Below, piece by piece: positions 8,435 to 17,285 of a stretch of 64,000 nucleotides of DNA (positions within the stretch are counted from its first letter, which is position 1; each line of letters starts with the position of its first letter). The notes beneath the pieces were generated by a model, which searched no databases, was not told the DNA's origin, and saw only the letters and a program-made list of their open reading frames with translations. The stretch lies in NCBI GenBank assembly GCA_030154445.1, contig JAGUQW010000002.1:186001-250000 (forward strand), read 5' to 3'. Made by a program: the position numbers and the translations under genes. This stretch comes from Spirochaetota bacterium. Lineage in GTDB: Bacteria > Spirochaetota > Brevinematia > Brevinematales > Brevinemataceae.

Positions 8435-9373
8435 ATGAAAAGGGCGAATCTTCACAGTATAATTTCTTATACTATGGTAATAATGACTGTTTTAATTGTA
8501 CCAGTATATGGTCAAGACAAACAAAAGGGATCGTATGTTTCTCAAAACTTTACATTATCAGATTTTGGTGATGGTTACGATGCTGCCAAATCTTTGATTT
8601 GGAAACCTAAATTTTCTGAATTTGTAGTACAAGTTCCTAAAGAAGAAGGTACTGATGATACTGAAGTAAATAATACTGAAGCTACTCAAGATGAAATAGT
8701 AGTCCTTGGACAAAATCCAGATCCAGCACGTAATGCTGTACGCTACACAAAAAACAAACCTGATGGAGTTAGTGATCTCGTTGGTGGACCACAACAGTTT
8801 GTATTAGGTGTTAAAGCTGAGTTTACTCAACAAGGGTATAATTGGATAGAATTACATCCTTATAGAATTGAAAGTGGTAACGAAACCCCTGTAGCAGGCG
8901 AAACCCCTGCAACTGATGTGCAAGCAGAAGCATCTGCAAATTCTGAAAGTTTTCTTTTACAAACAAAAGGTGTTGTTGAAGAAGCTCCAGATACTAATGC
9001 TGAAGCTAAAATTTTTAGAATTCCATTTGCTGGAAAAGCAACAGAACTTACAATGTGGGTATGGGGTGGTTATTATGGTTGGTGGGTTGAAGCTTACTTA
9101 AGAGATTATTTAGGTTATCAGTATAGAATCCCAATGGGAGATCTATTATATACTGGTTGGAGACAAAAAAGAACTGCAATTCCTAATAATATAGTACAAA
9201 GCAGAAAACGTTTACCAGCAACTTTAACATTAGAATTTGAAATGCTTAAGCTTTGGAGTTTTCCAAGTGAAAGAGTTGATCAGTTCTATGTATATTTTGA
9301 TCTTTTACAACAAGGATCTATTGTATCTACAGAAGTATTCAACGGTAAAAAGTTAGAATCAGAGCTTTGGTAA
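8435..9373 (+). CDS. flaA1: Periplasmic flagellar filament sheath protein FlaA (FlaA1-like)
   Basis: Forms part of the sheath around the FlaB core of spirochaete periplasmic flagella. A signal peptide (residues 1-26, ending VYGQ) directs export by Sec, unlike the FlaB core flagellins. The 312-residue length suits FlaA1. The recognisable pattern is an early acidic DFGDGYDAAKSLIWKP segment, a central KAEFTQQGYNWIELHPY block, the aromatic WVWGGYYGWWVEAYLRD block, and a C-terminal FYVYFDLLQQ strand. A low-complexity insert at about residues 150-185 carries a short ETPVAGETPATD duplication. It is followed 18 bp later by a second FlaA gene. The ATG follows GAAGGAG. Confidence 0.85.
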   Translation: MKRANLHSIISYTMVIMTVLIVPVYGQDKQKGSYVSQNFTLSDFGDGYDAAKSLIWKPKFSEFVVQVPKEEGTDDTEVNNTEATQDEIVVLGQNPDPARNAVRYTKNKPDGVSDLVGGPQQFVLGVKAEFTQQGYNWIELHPYRIESGNETPVAGETPATDVQAEASANSESFLLQTKGVVEEAPDTNAEAKIFRIPFAGKATELTMWVWGGYYGWWVEAYLRDYLGYQYRIPMGDLLYTGWRQKRTAIPNNIVQSRKRLPATLTLEFEMLKLWSFPSERVDQFYVYFDLLQQGSIVSTEVFNGKKLESELW

Positions 9374-9391
9374 GGGATATAGGAGTTTAGC

Positions 9392-10150
9392 ATGAAAAAT
9401 AAAAAACATATAATTTTACTATTAGCTTTATTTATAACAAGTATTGCACAAGCACAAGAAGCTACAACAGAACCAGTAGAAACACAAGCACCTATTTCCC
9501 CTGAAGCACCACCTCAAAATACAGGTAATTTACCTGTTATAGCAACGGATCCAGAAGCTGAATCAATAGGATTACCAAGAGTGGCTGATGAAAAATTAAC
9601 TACAGTATTAATTGATGATTTTGAAGTTCCTCAAGGGTGGTTATCAAGTATTCCTTTAGATTTTGGTCTTTCAAAGATTTTATATAGAGACGGTGCACCT
9701 CAAGAAATAGCAACTGATGTTAATAAAACAGTATTAGGTGTGAAAACAGTATTCTTCCGTCGTAATTTTGGTTGGATGAGTATTGACAAACCATATCCAT
9801 TAAGTTTGAAAAATATAGTAAGAAGTTTCTCTGTATGGATTGCTGGTAGAAATAGACGACATGTATTTTTTGTTAAAGTTCGTGATATGTCTTATAATAA
9901 AATGCGTTTATCTGGTGGTGAAATGAGATTTCAAGGTTGGAAGAAAGTACTTGTTCCTGTCACTGAATCAGTTGATCAATTTAATCCAATACGTAATAAT
10001 AATGGTTTAGATTTATTAGGTTTTCATATAGCTTTTAATGCCGAAGATATTAATATTTTAGAACCATATTATATATATTTTGATCAATTTACAGCTAGTT
10101 TAAATATGTCAGCAACACAAAAGTCTGATGATATCCGTGATGATTGGTAA
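9392..10150 (+). CDS. flaA2: Periplasmic flagellar filament sheath protein FlaA (FlaA2-like)
   Basis: Second, shorter FlaA-family sheath subunit (252 residues). A signal peptide ends in AQAQE near residue 22 and is followed by a Pro/Glu/Thr-rich spacer (residues 23-50). The core block LIDDFEVPQGW, the KTVFFRRNFGWMSIDKPYP strand, FSVWIAGRNRRH and the closing YYIYFDQF strand parallel those of the preceding protein, showing shared ancestry. Adjacent flaA1-flaA2 pairs are known from Leptospira. It shares the flaA transcript and ends at a strong terminator. Which copy is A1 or A2 is assigned by length only. Confidence 0.82.
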   Translation: MKNKKHIILLLALFITSIAQAQEATTEPVETQAPISPEAPPQNTGNLPVIATDPEAESIGLPRVADEKLTTVLIDDFEVPQGWLSSIPLDFGLSKILYRDGAPQEIATDVNKTVLGVKTVFFRRNFGWMSIDKPYPLSLKNIVRSFSVWIAGRNRRHVFFVKVRDMSYNKMRLSGGEMRFQGWKKVLVPVTESVDQFNPIRNNNGLDLLGFHIAFNAEDINILEPYYIYFDQFTASLNMSATQKSDDIRDDW

Positions 10151-10172
10151 GAAATATAAATAACAAAAACTA

Positions 10173-10211
10173 AAAAAATCCCTTTACTTGATTTGAGTAA
10201 GGGGATTTTTT
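10173..10211 (+). terminator. Terminator of the flaA operon
   Basis: 16-bp stem AAAAAATCCCTTTACT / AGTAAGGGGATTTTTT with a single T-G wobble and a 7-nt loop, followed by a T tract. Confidence 0.9.
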
Positions 10212-10214
10212 ATA

Positions 10215-10243
10215 TTGACAATAGTGATTAAATAAGTTATAAT
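10215..10243 (+). promoter_or_regulatory. Full-consensus sigma-70 promoter of the ABC binding-protein gene
   Basis: TTGACA, 17 bp, TATAAT: a perfect match. It begins 4 bp after the flaA terminator. Confidence 0.9.
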
Positions 10244-10305
10244 AATGTATTAAAAATATACATTTTATAAAAAATGATTTAATTTCAATCATTCCATGGG
10301 GGTTT

Positions 10306-11823
10306 ATGATGTTAAAAGTAGCATTATTATTTGTGAGTGTGTTGTCAGTAATGTCATGCGCTCAATCAGAAGTTCTAACGAATAAAGATTTAATTAAAAT
10401 AGGAGTACCAATAGAAGCAGTAACACTGTATCCTTATGGTTCTAATGATAATGCTACTGCAAGAGTATTAGTCAATATCTTTGATCGTCTGATTGAAAAA
10501 GATAGTAAAGGTGAATTCCAACCAGGTTTAGCAACTTCATGGAAAATAGAAACGCCTACTTCTATTAAATTAAATCTTCGTTCAAATGTCACTTTTCATA
10601 ATGGAACACCATTTACAGCGAAAGATGTGAAATATAGTATTCAAAAAATGATGAAAGCTCCTGAAATTGAACATATTGCTAGTCCTATGAAAAATGTAGA
10701 TATCATAGATGATTATACAGTAGTAATAAATTTACACAAACCTTTTGCTCCTATTCTATCTCATTTAGCGCATATAACTATGTCTATTATGAGTAAAGAT
10801 TATACAGAAACTGCTGGTGTAGATATTGATCAAAAACCAATAGGTACAGGACCTTATAAATTAAAAACTTGGAATAGAGGGCAAAATTTACTATTAGAAG
10901 CTAATACTGAATATTGGAATGGAGCTCCTAAAATTGCTAATATTGAATTTAGAAATATACCAGAAGCAACTGCAAGAACTATTGCATTAGAAACTGGAGA
11001 TATTGATATAGCCTATGATATAGATGCTATTGATAGAGAAAGAGTTCAAAATAGCCCTGATTTACAATTGATTGAAGAGTCTATTGCTCGTATTGAATAT
11101 CTAGGATTTAATATTAATAAAGGTAAAAATCCTATATGGAAAGATAAAAGAGTCAGAGAAGCTGTAGCACTTGCATTAGATTATGAGGGTATTATCAATT
11201 CCGTATTATTTGGTACAGGAACTCTTACTGATTCTATTCTTTATAAGTCTGTAATTGGACATTACGATGGATTGAAAATTCGTGTTAGAAATATAGCAAA
11301 AGCAAAAGAATTATTAGCTGAAGCTGGTATTGCACCTGGTACAAAAGTAACCATGTGGGCTACAGAAGGTCAACGGCAAAAAATATTAGAGATTGTACAA
11401 GCAAATTTAAGAGAAATAGGTATTGATGCTAGTATAGAAATTTATGAATGGGCTCGTTTTATAGATAGTACAGCAAAAGGTGAGCATGATATGTTTATTC
11501 TAGGTTGGACTACTGTAACAGGAGATGCTGACTATGGTATTTATAATTTAGTTCATTCAAAAGCTTTTGGACCTGGTGGTAATAGAAGTTTTTATTCTAA
11601 TTCAAAAGTTGATACTTTATTAGAATCAGCAAGAATTGAATTAGATCCTATAAAAAGAGCTGATATGTATAAAACTATTCAAGAAATTTTATATGAAGAT
11701 TTACCACTTATTCCTCTTTATTATAAACTATCTAATATAGGTGCTTCAAAATTTGTAAAAGGATTTGAATTTGATTTATCTGATGCTCATAGACTTAGAA
11801 CAGTGTATTTTGAAAATAAATAA
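10306..11823 (+). CDS. ABC transporter substrate-binding lipoprotein, peptide/nickel family (SBP_bac_5)
   Basis: Extracytoplasmic binding protein of the DppA/OppA type. Its lipobox VMSC at residues 15-18 follows a 14-residue hydrophobic signal. Family features are LATSWKIE, LRSNVTFHNGTPFTAKDVKYS, the GTGPYKL motif (about residue 184), the EAGI-PGTKV block and LPLIPLYY near the end. The 505-residue length is normal. No permease or ATPase gene is adjacent, so it works with a transporter encoded elsewhere or an oligopeptide system with several receptors. The very strong promoter suggests high expression. The ligand cannot be told from sequence. Two consecutive ATGs are possible starts; the first is used. 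Confidence 0.9.
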   Translation: MMLKVALLFVSVLSVMSCAQSEVLTNKDLIKIGVPIEAVTLYPYGSNDNATARVLVNIFDRLIEKDSKGEFQPGLATSWKIETPTSIKLNLRSNVTFHNGTPFTAKDVKYSIQKMMKAPEIEHIASPMKNVDIIDDYTVVINLHKPFAPILSHLAHITMSIMSKDYTETAGVDIDQKPIGTGPYKLKTWNRGQNLLLEANTEYWNGAPKIANIEFRNIPEATARTIALETGDIDIAYDIDAIDRERVQNSPDLQLIEESIARIEYLGFNINKGKNPIWKDKRVREAVALALDYEGIINSVLFGTGTLTDSILYKSVIGHYDGLKIRVRNIAKAKELLAEAGIAPGTKVTMWATEGQRQKILEIVQANLREIGIDASIEIYEWARFIDSTAKGEHDMFILGWTTVTGDADYGIYNLVHSKAFGPGGNRSFYSNSKVDTLLESARIELDPIKRADMYKTIQEILYEDLPLIPLYYKLSNIGASKFVKGFEFDLSDAHRLRTVYFENK

Positions 11824-11834
11824 GTAAATAAATT

Positions 11835-11867
11835 AAAAAAGCTATTCTTAGGAATAGCTTTTTTTTT
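11835..11867 (+). terminator. Terminator of the ABC binding-protein gene
   Basis: Perfect 13-bp stem AAAAAAGCTATTC / GAATAGCTTTTTT, TTAG loop, then a long T run. Confidence 0.92.
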
Positions 11868-11966
11868 GATATAATATTATGCATTAGATTACATACAATG
11901 ATAGTAATTGACAAAATTATAAATAATAACTAATTTATATATAATATATTAAATTAGGATGTTAAC

Positions 11967-12341
11967 ATGTTCATTGAAATAGCAAAAAGTTTTATGGAAA
12001 AATCAGAGATACTAAATGAAACTATAGAAACTATTATTATTATGATATTAATTCCTTCATTTTGGATCTTAAGAGGAATAGCAATATTTGGTTTAATGTA
12101 TCCGATAATGAGAGTATTATTTATTACTAAAGTATCACCTCAATTAATTTGGAAATATAATTTTGCTATATTTTGGTTAATAGCTAATATATTAATATTA
12201 TGGAGTAGTATTGATCTTTATTGGAAGTGGGTTTGGGTAGATGTAATTGGTGTTTTTATTGCTATTACGACATTATTTTCATGGAATAGTGATATAATAC
12301 ATGAACAGTATAAAAAACGAAGCTATAGTAAAATTAAATAA
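11967..12341 (+). CDS. Small hypothetical membrane protein
   Basis: 124 residues with three clear hydrophobic helices (about 22-50, 65-80 and 88-106), many Trp and Ile residues, and a basic cytoplasmic tail (EQYKKRSYSKIK). It is not recognised. The ATG follows AGGATG with normal spacing. It converges on the chemoreceptor gene; the two stop codons are 25 bp apart and both lie inside the arms of a shared hairpin. No operon partner. Confidence 0.72.
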   Translation: MFIEIAKSFMEKSEILNETIETIIIMILIPSFWILRGIAIFGLMYPIMRVLFITKVSPQLIWKYNFAIFWLIANILILWSSIDLYWKWVWVDVIGVFIAITTLFSWNSDIIHEQYKKRSYSKIK

Positions 12342-12372
12342 AATAGAGAGCATTAAAATTCCTATTTTATTT
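12336..12372. terminator. Shared bidirectional terminator of convergent genes
   Basis: Perfect 11-bp stem AAATAAAATAG / CTATTTTATTT with a 15-nt loop. The TAA of the plus-strand gene lies in one arm and the TAA of the minus-strand chemoreceptor in the other. The arms are AT-only except for one G-C pair, so it may terminate weakly. Confidence 0.55.
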
Positions 12373-13962
12373 TTCGATTTGTTGATCAATATCTATAATA
12401 ATATCTTCAACTTTTTTTATAGAATATTTATATTCACGATATTTTTTTTGAGCAGTTCTACTAGAATTAATAATAGTATTAGTTGTTTGATTTAATTGAG
12501 AAACATTATTTTCAAATATATTTGATAATGATGTGATATCTGACATCTTTGTTTGACTACCTTCTATAGAATGGATAGTTTTTTCTAATGTATTTTGAAC
12601 TTCACCAATTAAAGATAAAGTATTCTTTGTTTCAATAGACATATGATAATTAATTTGTGTTAAATCTGTGATTTTAATAACAATTTGATCAATAGCTGTT
12701 GAAAAATCTATAATATTCTTATTTAAATAAGAAAAAGATTGACCAACATTTTTAATAACTTCAACAGTTTCGGTAATTGATTTGAGATTGTTTTGTAAAG
12801 ATTGATTCAATATATCTGCATTTTGTGTAGTTTCTGTTGATAATAGTTTGATTTCTTTTGCAACAATAGCAAAACCACCACCATATTTACCAGCTCTAGA
12901 GGCTTCAACAGCAGCATTGAGTGCTAATATATTTGTTTTTTCGGCAACTTCCATAATCAATGTTATCATATCAAGTACATTTTTAGAATTTTCAGCAACT
13001 TTTTCTATAGCAACAATTGATTCTTGCATATCAACGCTACCCTTTTCAGTTAATTCAATTAATTCATTCATTTGTACTTTCCTATTTTGAATAATAAGAT
13101 TGATTTCTTGAGATGTATCAGAAATAGTCTGAGTTTTATTTTTATATTCTATTATATTTTCTTTATGATTATTAAAAACTGTTAAAATATTTGAACTAGA
13201 GTGTATAAGATTTTCGTTTCGCATTTGGCTAGCTTTTAACAATTGATTAAATTCATGCATATCAGAGGTGAATTTTTGAATATGATCGTTTAATTGTCCT
13301 GCTAGAGTATCATTATCAATATTAAATACTTCTAATTGATGGTCGGATTGTTGATTTTCTAAATATACACGAATAATATTTTGTAATAAAATATCTTTGT
13401 TTTTAGATATATCACGCTCTTCGTTGAATCTATTCATAATATTACCAGTTAAGTTGTATATCTGATTGCTAAGAATAATCATAATTATTAGAGAAACATA
13501 AGAACCTACTATAGGAATAATATGATCTACTCCTATTATAGATTTTTGTATTATAAAAATATAAATACTGAGCATACTAAAAGAAATAAATCCCATAGTA
13601 ATAGATACAAATTTATGTTGAGCTAATATCCCAGTTAAAGTAAGTGGAATCATTTGAAATGATATAAGCAGATATACTAATTCAGGAATGATGATAGGAC
13701 GACTGTATGTAACAGAAAAAGAAGCAATAGATAATATAATTATAGTAATATATAATGCTATAGAATAATAATTAAATTGCTGTAAAATTATTGATATCAT
13801 TAAAAAGAAAATTGCTACAATAGAAATGATTGTAGTTGGAATAGCCCCTTGAATGAAAGTCATTATTCCTAATCCAGTCATGGCACTTAATATAGATAAA
13901 TTACAAATAAATAAAATGTTGTCTTGTAGTTGTTGTTGAAAGGTTTTATGAAATTTTTGCAT
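12367..13962 (-). CDS. Methyl-accepting chemotaxis protein with six-helix membrane sensor
   Basis: Chemoreceptor signalling through CheW/CheA to the periplasmic flagella. The N-terminal 165 residues hold about six hydrophobic helices and no sizeable periplasmic loop. A long coiled-coil cytoplasmic domain follows. Its hairpin tip (NILALNAAVEASRAG then KYGGGFAIVAKEIKLLS, about residues 345-375) is the conserved MCP signalling core. No HAMP domain is evident between membrane and coil. This architecture implies sensing within the membrane or of an internal signal rather than a periplasmic ligand. It lies 71 bp downstream of the thiamine transporter with no terminator between, so it may be co-transcribed with the thi operon. 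Confidence 0.9.
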   Translation of the reverse strand: MQKFHKTFQQQLQDNILFICNLSILSAMTGLGIMTFIQGAIPTTIISIVAIFFLMISIILQQFNYYSIALYITIIILSIASFSVTYSRPIIIPELVYLLISFQMIPLTLTGILAQHKFVSITMGFISFSMLSIYIFIIQKSIIGVDHIIPIVGSYVSLIIMIILSNQIYNLTGNIMNRFNEERDISKNKDILLQNIIRVYLENQQSDHQLEVFNIDNDTLAGQLNDHIQKFTSDMHEFNQLLKASQMRNENLIHSSSNILTVFNNHKENIIEYKNKTQTISDTSQEINLIIQNRKVQMNELIELTEKGSVDMQESIVAIEKVAENSKNVLDMITLIMEVAEKTNILALNAAVEASRAGKYGGGFAIVAKEIKLLSTETTQNADILNQSLQNNLKSITETVEVIKNVGQSFSYLNKNIIDFSTAIDQIVIKITDLTQINYHMSIETKNTLSLIGEVQNTLEKTIHSIEGSQTKMSDITSLSNIFENNVSQLNQTTNTIINSSRTAQKKYREYKYSIKKVEDIIIDIDQQIEK

Positions 13963-14033
13963 TATTATGAACTCTCATACATATTTCCAGTATTGTTATA
14001 TTGAGTATAATGATATGTACACTATCTTCGGAA

Positions 14034-14762
14034 TTATTCATAAGAAACTTTATTTTTAATAATCGATATCTTATATTTCCAAATATATAATCCATAAAAA
14101 GACATCACTAAGTAATAAATATAAACCATCACATAGATATAGGAATGAATACTGATATAAAGAGGTATACTGATAATATTTACTAATATCCAGATATACC
14201 ACATTTCAAGATATTTTTTAGAGACGAACCACTGAGCTAGAATTGCTAAAATAGTAGTAGTTGCATCAGTAACAGCTTGCAAATTGGAACTGTATTTTCC
14301 CAAAGATACCCCTAGATAATACAAAATGATAATTCCTATTATACATAGTACTAGATATTTATACCATTCTGTTGATGTTAATGTTTTAGTATTGAGTGTA
14401 TTATTAATTTTTTGTCTATGTTTTTTTGGATGAGTCCAATAGTAGATTCCATAAATATTTAAAATAATATAAACTATGGCAATAGACATATCCCATAATA
14501 AAGGAGACCAAAAATATAAATAAAGAACAGAAGATAATGATCCAATAATACCTATAATAAACATAGATTTTTTTTCTTCAACTTCTAAGACAATGAAGAT
14601 TATACCCATAATAGATGAGATAAAACTTAACACTAATCCTAATAAATCTTTAGAAGAAGGATTATTAAAATTAGAAAAATCGATAAATGTTCCATAACTT
14701 ATTAATAATAAACCTATAAATATAGAAATTAATAAAATCCAATGATGTTTGCTTTTAGTCAT
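14034..14762 (-). CDS. pnuT: PnuC-family thiamine transporter (PnuT-like)
   Basis: Facilitator for vitamin uptake. Seven or eight hydrophobic helices are visible. The family signature region is DATTTILAILAQWFVSKKYLEMW with flanking tryptophans (about residues 170-195), preceded by a NIYGIYYW repeat half. PnuC proteins carry nicotinamide riboside, PnuX riboflavin and PnuT thiamine. The assignment to thiamine rests on its position as last gene of a TPP-riboswitch operon. I start at the ATG that overlaps thiD by 8 nt (GGGAA upstream); an in-frame ATG 24 bases earlier has no ribosome site. Confidence 0.82.
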   Translation of the reverse strand: MTKSKHHWILLISIFIGLLLISYGTFIDFSNFNNPSSKDLLGLVLSFISSIMGIIFIVLEVEEKKSMFIIGIIGSLSSVLYLYFWSPLLWDMSIAIVYIILNIYGIYYWTHPKKHRQKINNTLNTKTLTSTEWYKYLVLCIIGIIILYYLGVSLGKYSSNLQAVTDATTTILAILAQWFVSKKYLEMWYIWILVNIISIPLYISIHSYIYVMVYIYYLVMSFYGLYIWKYKISIIKNKVSYE

Positions 14763-15579
14763 ATAATTTTCCCGAACAAGCTTCATCTAAAAACCATAAA
14801 TGATCTGTAGGACCTGCACCATTACCTACACTTTGTTGAGAAGCTGATAAAATAGCATTAGTAAGATATTTTTTAGCATATTTTACACTATCAGACAAAC
14901 TATATCCTTGAGCAATAGCCGCTGTAATAGCTGCTGATAAAGTACATCCTGTACCGTGAGTATTTTTGGTATTTATTCTTTTGGTACTAAATAATTCAAT
15001 TTTATCATCATGTAAAAATAAATCAGTGGCATCTTCATGATGGTAGTGACCACCTTTTATTAATACAGATTTACAACCTAATTTTAATATTTCATGAGCT
15101 ATCTTCTCTTGAGAAGGTGAAGGTGTTATGCTTCCTATTAATTCAAGTGCTTCAGGAACATTAGGCGTAATGATTGTTGCTAAAGGAACTATTTTTTTGA
15201 TTAGACTCTGTCTTGCTTCTGGTAATAATAATTGATCACCACTTTTTGCAAGCATAACAGGATCAAGAATAATAGGAATATCTAGTGCATTCTTTATTAA
15301 AAATTCATAGACGGTATTAATAATTTCTTCATTGAAAAGCATTCCAATTTTAATAGCTTGGGGTGGAATATCTTCAAAAATACTCTCTAATTGTTCTTTA
15401 ATAACAGAACAAGGGATTATATGGCAACTTTTAACACCCATAGTGTTCTGTACCGCTAGTGCAGTAAGTACTGTCATACCATAACATCCAAAAGAAGAAA
15501 ACACTTTAAGATCAGCTTGTATGCCTGCTCCACCTGAATTGTCAAACCCAGCAATAGATAAAACAGGATTTTGTATCAT
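14755..15579 (-). CDS. thiD: Hydroxymethylpyrimidine / HMP-phosphate kinase
   Basis: Phosphorylates 4-amino-5-hydroxymethyl-2-methylpyrimidine (HMP) and its monophosphate to HMP-PP for thiamine synthesis. Ribokinase-fold motifs: GFDNSGGAGIQADLK near the N-terminus, LDPVMLAKSGD in the middle, and the anion-hole catalytic motif NTHGTGCTLSAAI (about residue 210). At 274 residues it has the usual length, with no fused ThiE domain. The start codon overlaps the thiM stop codon (TAATG), indicating translational coupling. Confidence 0.95.
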   Translation of the reverse strand: MIQNPVLSIAGFDNSGGAGIQADLKVFSSFGCYGMTVLTALAVQNTMGVKSCHIIPCSVIKEQLESIFEDIPPQAIKIGMLFNEEIINTVYEFLIKNALDIPIILDPVMLAKSGDQLLLPEARQSLIKKIVPLATIITPNVPEALELIGSITPSPSQEKIAHEILKLGCKSVLIKGGHYHHEDATDLFLHDDKIELFSTKRINTKNTHGTGCTLSAAITAAIAQGYSLSDSVKYAKKYLTNAILSASQQSVGNGAGPTDHLWFLDEACSGKLYD

Positions 15580-16379
15580 TATATATTCCTTGGTAATTCT
15601 AATGAATTGATTTTGTTTTGTATGTAATCATAATCAGGTTGATAGATCATATCGATAAAGTTGTTTTTGAAATAGCCTAAAGAATTTTGTTTTGCATAAG
15701 CTAGTTCACCACACAAATTATAATAAAGATGTGCTAAAAAAGTAGCTTTAAAAGGATTGGATTCGACGCTATTGAAAACAGCGATAACACTAGATAAGAC
15801 ACATCCCATCCCTGTAATTTTAGGCATGAGAAAATTTCCAAAGGGGCAGGATTGATATAATTTATTATATATAATATAATCAATTTCTCCAGAAATAGCT
15901 ACAGTAATATTTTGTTTTTGACTGATGTTAAGTGCATTATCAAGAGCTATTTCTGATGTAATGCAAGTATCAACACCTTTAGGTTTGTAAATAGAAGAAT
16001 TATGTATCGTATTAATTTCACTGGCATTTCCTCTAAGTATAGTACAGTAAGGCAATAACATAGAAACTGCTTGAGCTCTTATACTACTAGCACCTATGCC
16101 TACAGGATCTAATATCATGGGTTTTTGTTTGTTGTTAGCTTTAACTATACTTAAAGTCAATTCTAAAAAATCATGATCGAGTGTTCCTATATTAATATTA
16201 ATAGCATGAGAAATTTGTACTAATTCAAGAGCATCAATCTTATTGTTACTCATAATAGGGGAAGCTCCTAAAGCTAGCAGAGTGTTTGCAATAAAATCCA
16301 TAGTAACAAGATTTGTGAGGTTTAATATCAATGGATTGAGTGTTTCAATTTTGTATTTAATTTCTCTGATATCAATCAT
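15579..16379 (-). CDS. thiM: Hydroxyethylthiazole kinase
   Basis: Salvages 4-methyl-5-hydroxyethylthiazole by phosphorylation. 266 residues. Recognisable stretches are NLVTMDFIANTLLALGASPIMS, LDPVGIGAS, LRGNASEI and the catalytic-loop equivalent ITGMGCVLSSVIAVF with the conserved Cys. It overlaps thiE by 4 nt and thiD by 1 nt. Having ThiM but no thiazole synthase (ThiG) in this operon shows that the locus is built for salvage of preformed thiazole. Confidence 0.95.
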   Translation of the reverse strand: MIDIREIKYKIETLNPLILNLTNLVTMDFIANTLLALGASPIMSNNKIDALELVQISHAININIGTLDHDFLELTLSIVKANNKQKPMILDPVGIGASSIRAQAVSMLLPYCTILRGNASEINTIHNSSIYKPKGVDTCITSEIALDNALNISQKQNITVAISGEIDYIIYNKLYQSCPFGNFLMPKITGMGCVLSSVIAVFNSVESNPFKATFLAHLYYNLCGELAYAKQNSLGYFKNNFIDMIYQPDYDYIQNKINSLELPRNI

Positions 16380-17017
16380 ATGTGTTCCTGTAATAAATCA
16401 TCTAGTAATGTTCTAAATTCTTTAGTTGTTTTATAGGGATCTTTAGCATTGTGAACAGCTCCAATAAGTGCTATTCCTTGAGCTCCATGTTGAATAATAC
16501 TCGTGGTATTTTGCAGAGTAATTCCACCAATTGCAGTAATAGGGTGTTTACTAATAGATGATAATAATTTTAATCCATTTAATCCCCAAATAGTTGAGAG
16601 ATTAGATTTGTTTTGTGAAGGAAATACAGCACTAGCAGTAACATAGCTAAGATTATTTTCTTTATTGGCACTGTGTAAATTTTCTAAACTTTCTATAGAG
16701 ATACCAATATGTCCTTTTGGAAATTTTGTTAGAACTTTTTGAATAGAATCGTCTTTTTGTCCTATGTGAATGTAAGGAGTCGTCAGTTGTTGTGCAATAG
16801 TAGAATAATCATTGATAACTAAAGGAATATGATAAGGAGTTAATATTCTTAGTAATTGTTCTCCCAAGTCTAAAAGTTCTTCTTGAGAAAGTGATTTTTC
16901 TCTTAACTGTAATGAAGTTATCCCACCATCAGCACATTTTTTGATAAAATCAAGATATTTTGGTGTAGGAATATTATTTTTTTGACTAATCAACATAAGT
17001 CTGTAAAAAGGGATCAT
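16376..17017 (-). CDS. thiE: Thiamine-phosphate synthase
   Basis: Joins HMP-PP and thiazole phosphate into thiamine monophosphate. TIM-barrel motifs: GGITSLQLREKSLS (about residue 34), HIGQKD, GISIESLE, TASAVFPSQNKS and ITAIGGITLQN. The start chosen is the ATG with AAAGGA upstream; a TTG 30 bases earlier would run into the riboswitch expression platform. It is the first gene of thiE-thiM-thiD-pnuT and is placed directly behind a TPP riboswitch and its hairpin. Length 213 residues, normal. Confidence 0.95.
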   Translation of the reverse strand: MIPFYRLMLISQKNNIPTPKYLDFIKKCADGGITSLQLREKSLSQEELLDLGEQLLRILTPYHIPLVINDYSTIAQQLTTPYIHIGQKDDSIQKVLTKFPKGHIGISIESLENLHSANKENNLSYVTASAVFPSQNKSNLSTIWGLNGLKLLSSISKHPITAIGGITLQNTTSIIQHGAQGIALIGAVHNAKDPYKTTKEFRTLLDDLLQEHI

Positions 17018-17046
17018 TATTTTTTCCTTTAAAATAATACACAACA

Positions 17047-17076
17047 AAATAAGCTCCCATTAAAGAGAGCTTATTT
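17047..17076 (-). terminator. Expression-platform hairpin of the TPP riboswitch
   Basis: Perfect 10-bp stem AAATAAGCTC / GAGCTTATTT between the aptamer and thiE. The T run on the minus strand is short (TTTTG), so it may act as a transcription terminator or by masking the thiE leader. Confidence 0.6.
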
Positions 17077-17100
17077 ATCGTTTTTATTTGATAAATAATT

Positions 17101-17180
17101 TACTCCCTACGCTAGTATAAACTAGATCAGGTTCTATCGGTGGTTGTTATTACAACCTCTCAGCTCTTAAGCACCCGAGT
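17101..17180 (-). ncRNA. TPP (thiamine pyrophosphate) riboswitch
   Basis: Minus-strand sequence carries the Thi-box landmarks in order: CGGGTGC, GCTGAGA, ACCGATAGAACCTGATC, and AGCGTAGGGA. The P3 arm is present as TTGTAA / TTACAA-type pairing. It lies upstream of thiE and represses the operon when TPP is abundant. Confidence 0.96.
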
Positions 17181-17192
17181 AATTATTAGTTC

Positions 17193-17221
17193 AGTATAAT
17201 ACAATATAATTTATAAGTCAA
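17193..17221 (-). promoter_or_regulatory. Promoter of the thi operon
   Basis: TTGACT, 17 bp, TATACT on the minus strand, ending about 12 bp before the riboswitch aptamer. Confidence 0.82.
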
Positions 17222-17285
17222 CTAAAACAAGATAACATTGTAATATTTGTGGAAGTAGTAGAAATATATTTAGTTGAAAAGTACT

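Noticed and set aside
12301-12495. 64-codon plus-strand frame over the end of the chemoreceptor gene
   Set aside because: Antisense to the real MCP coding sequence and overlapping two stop codons and a terminator; no ribosome site.
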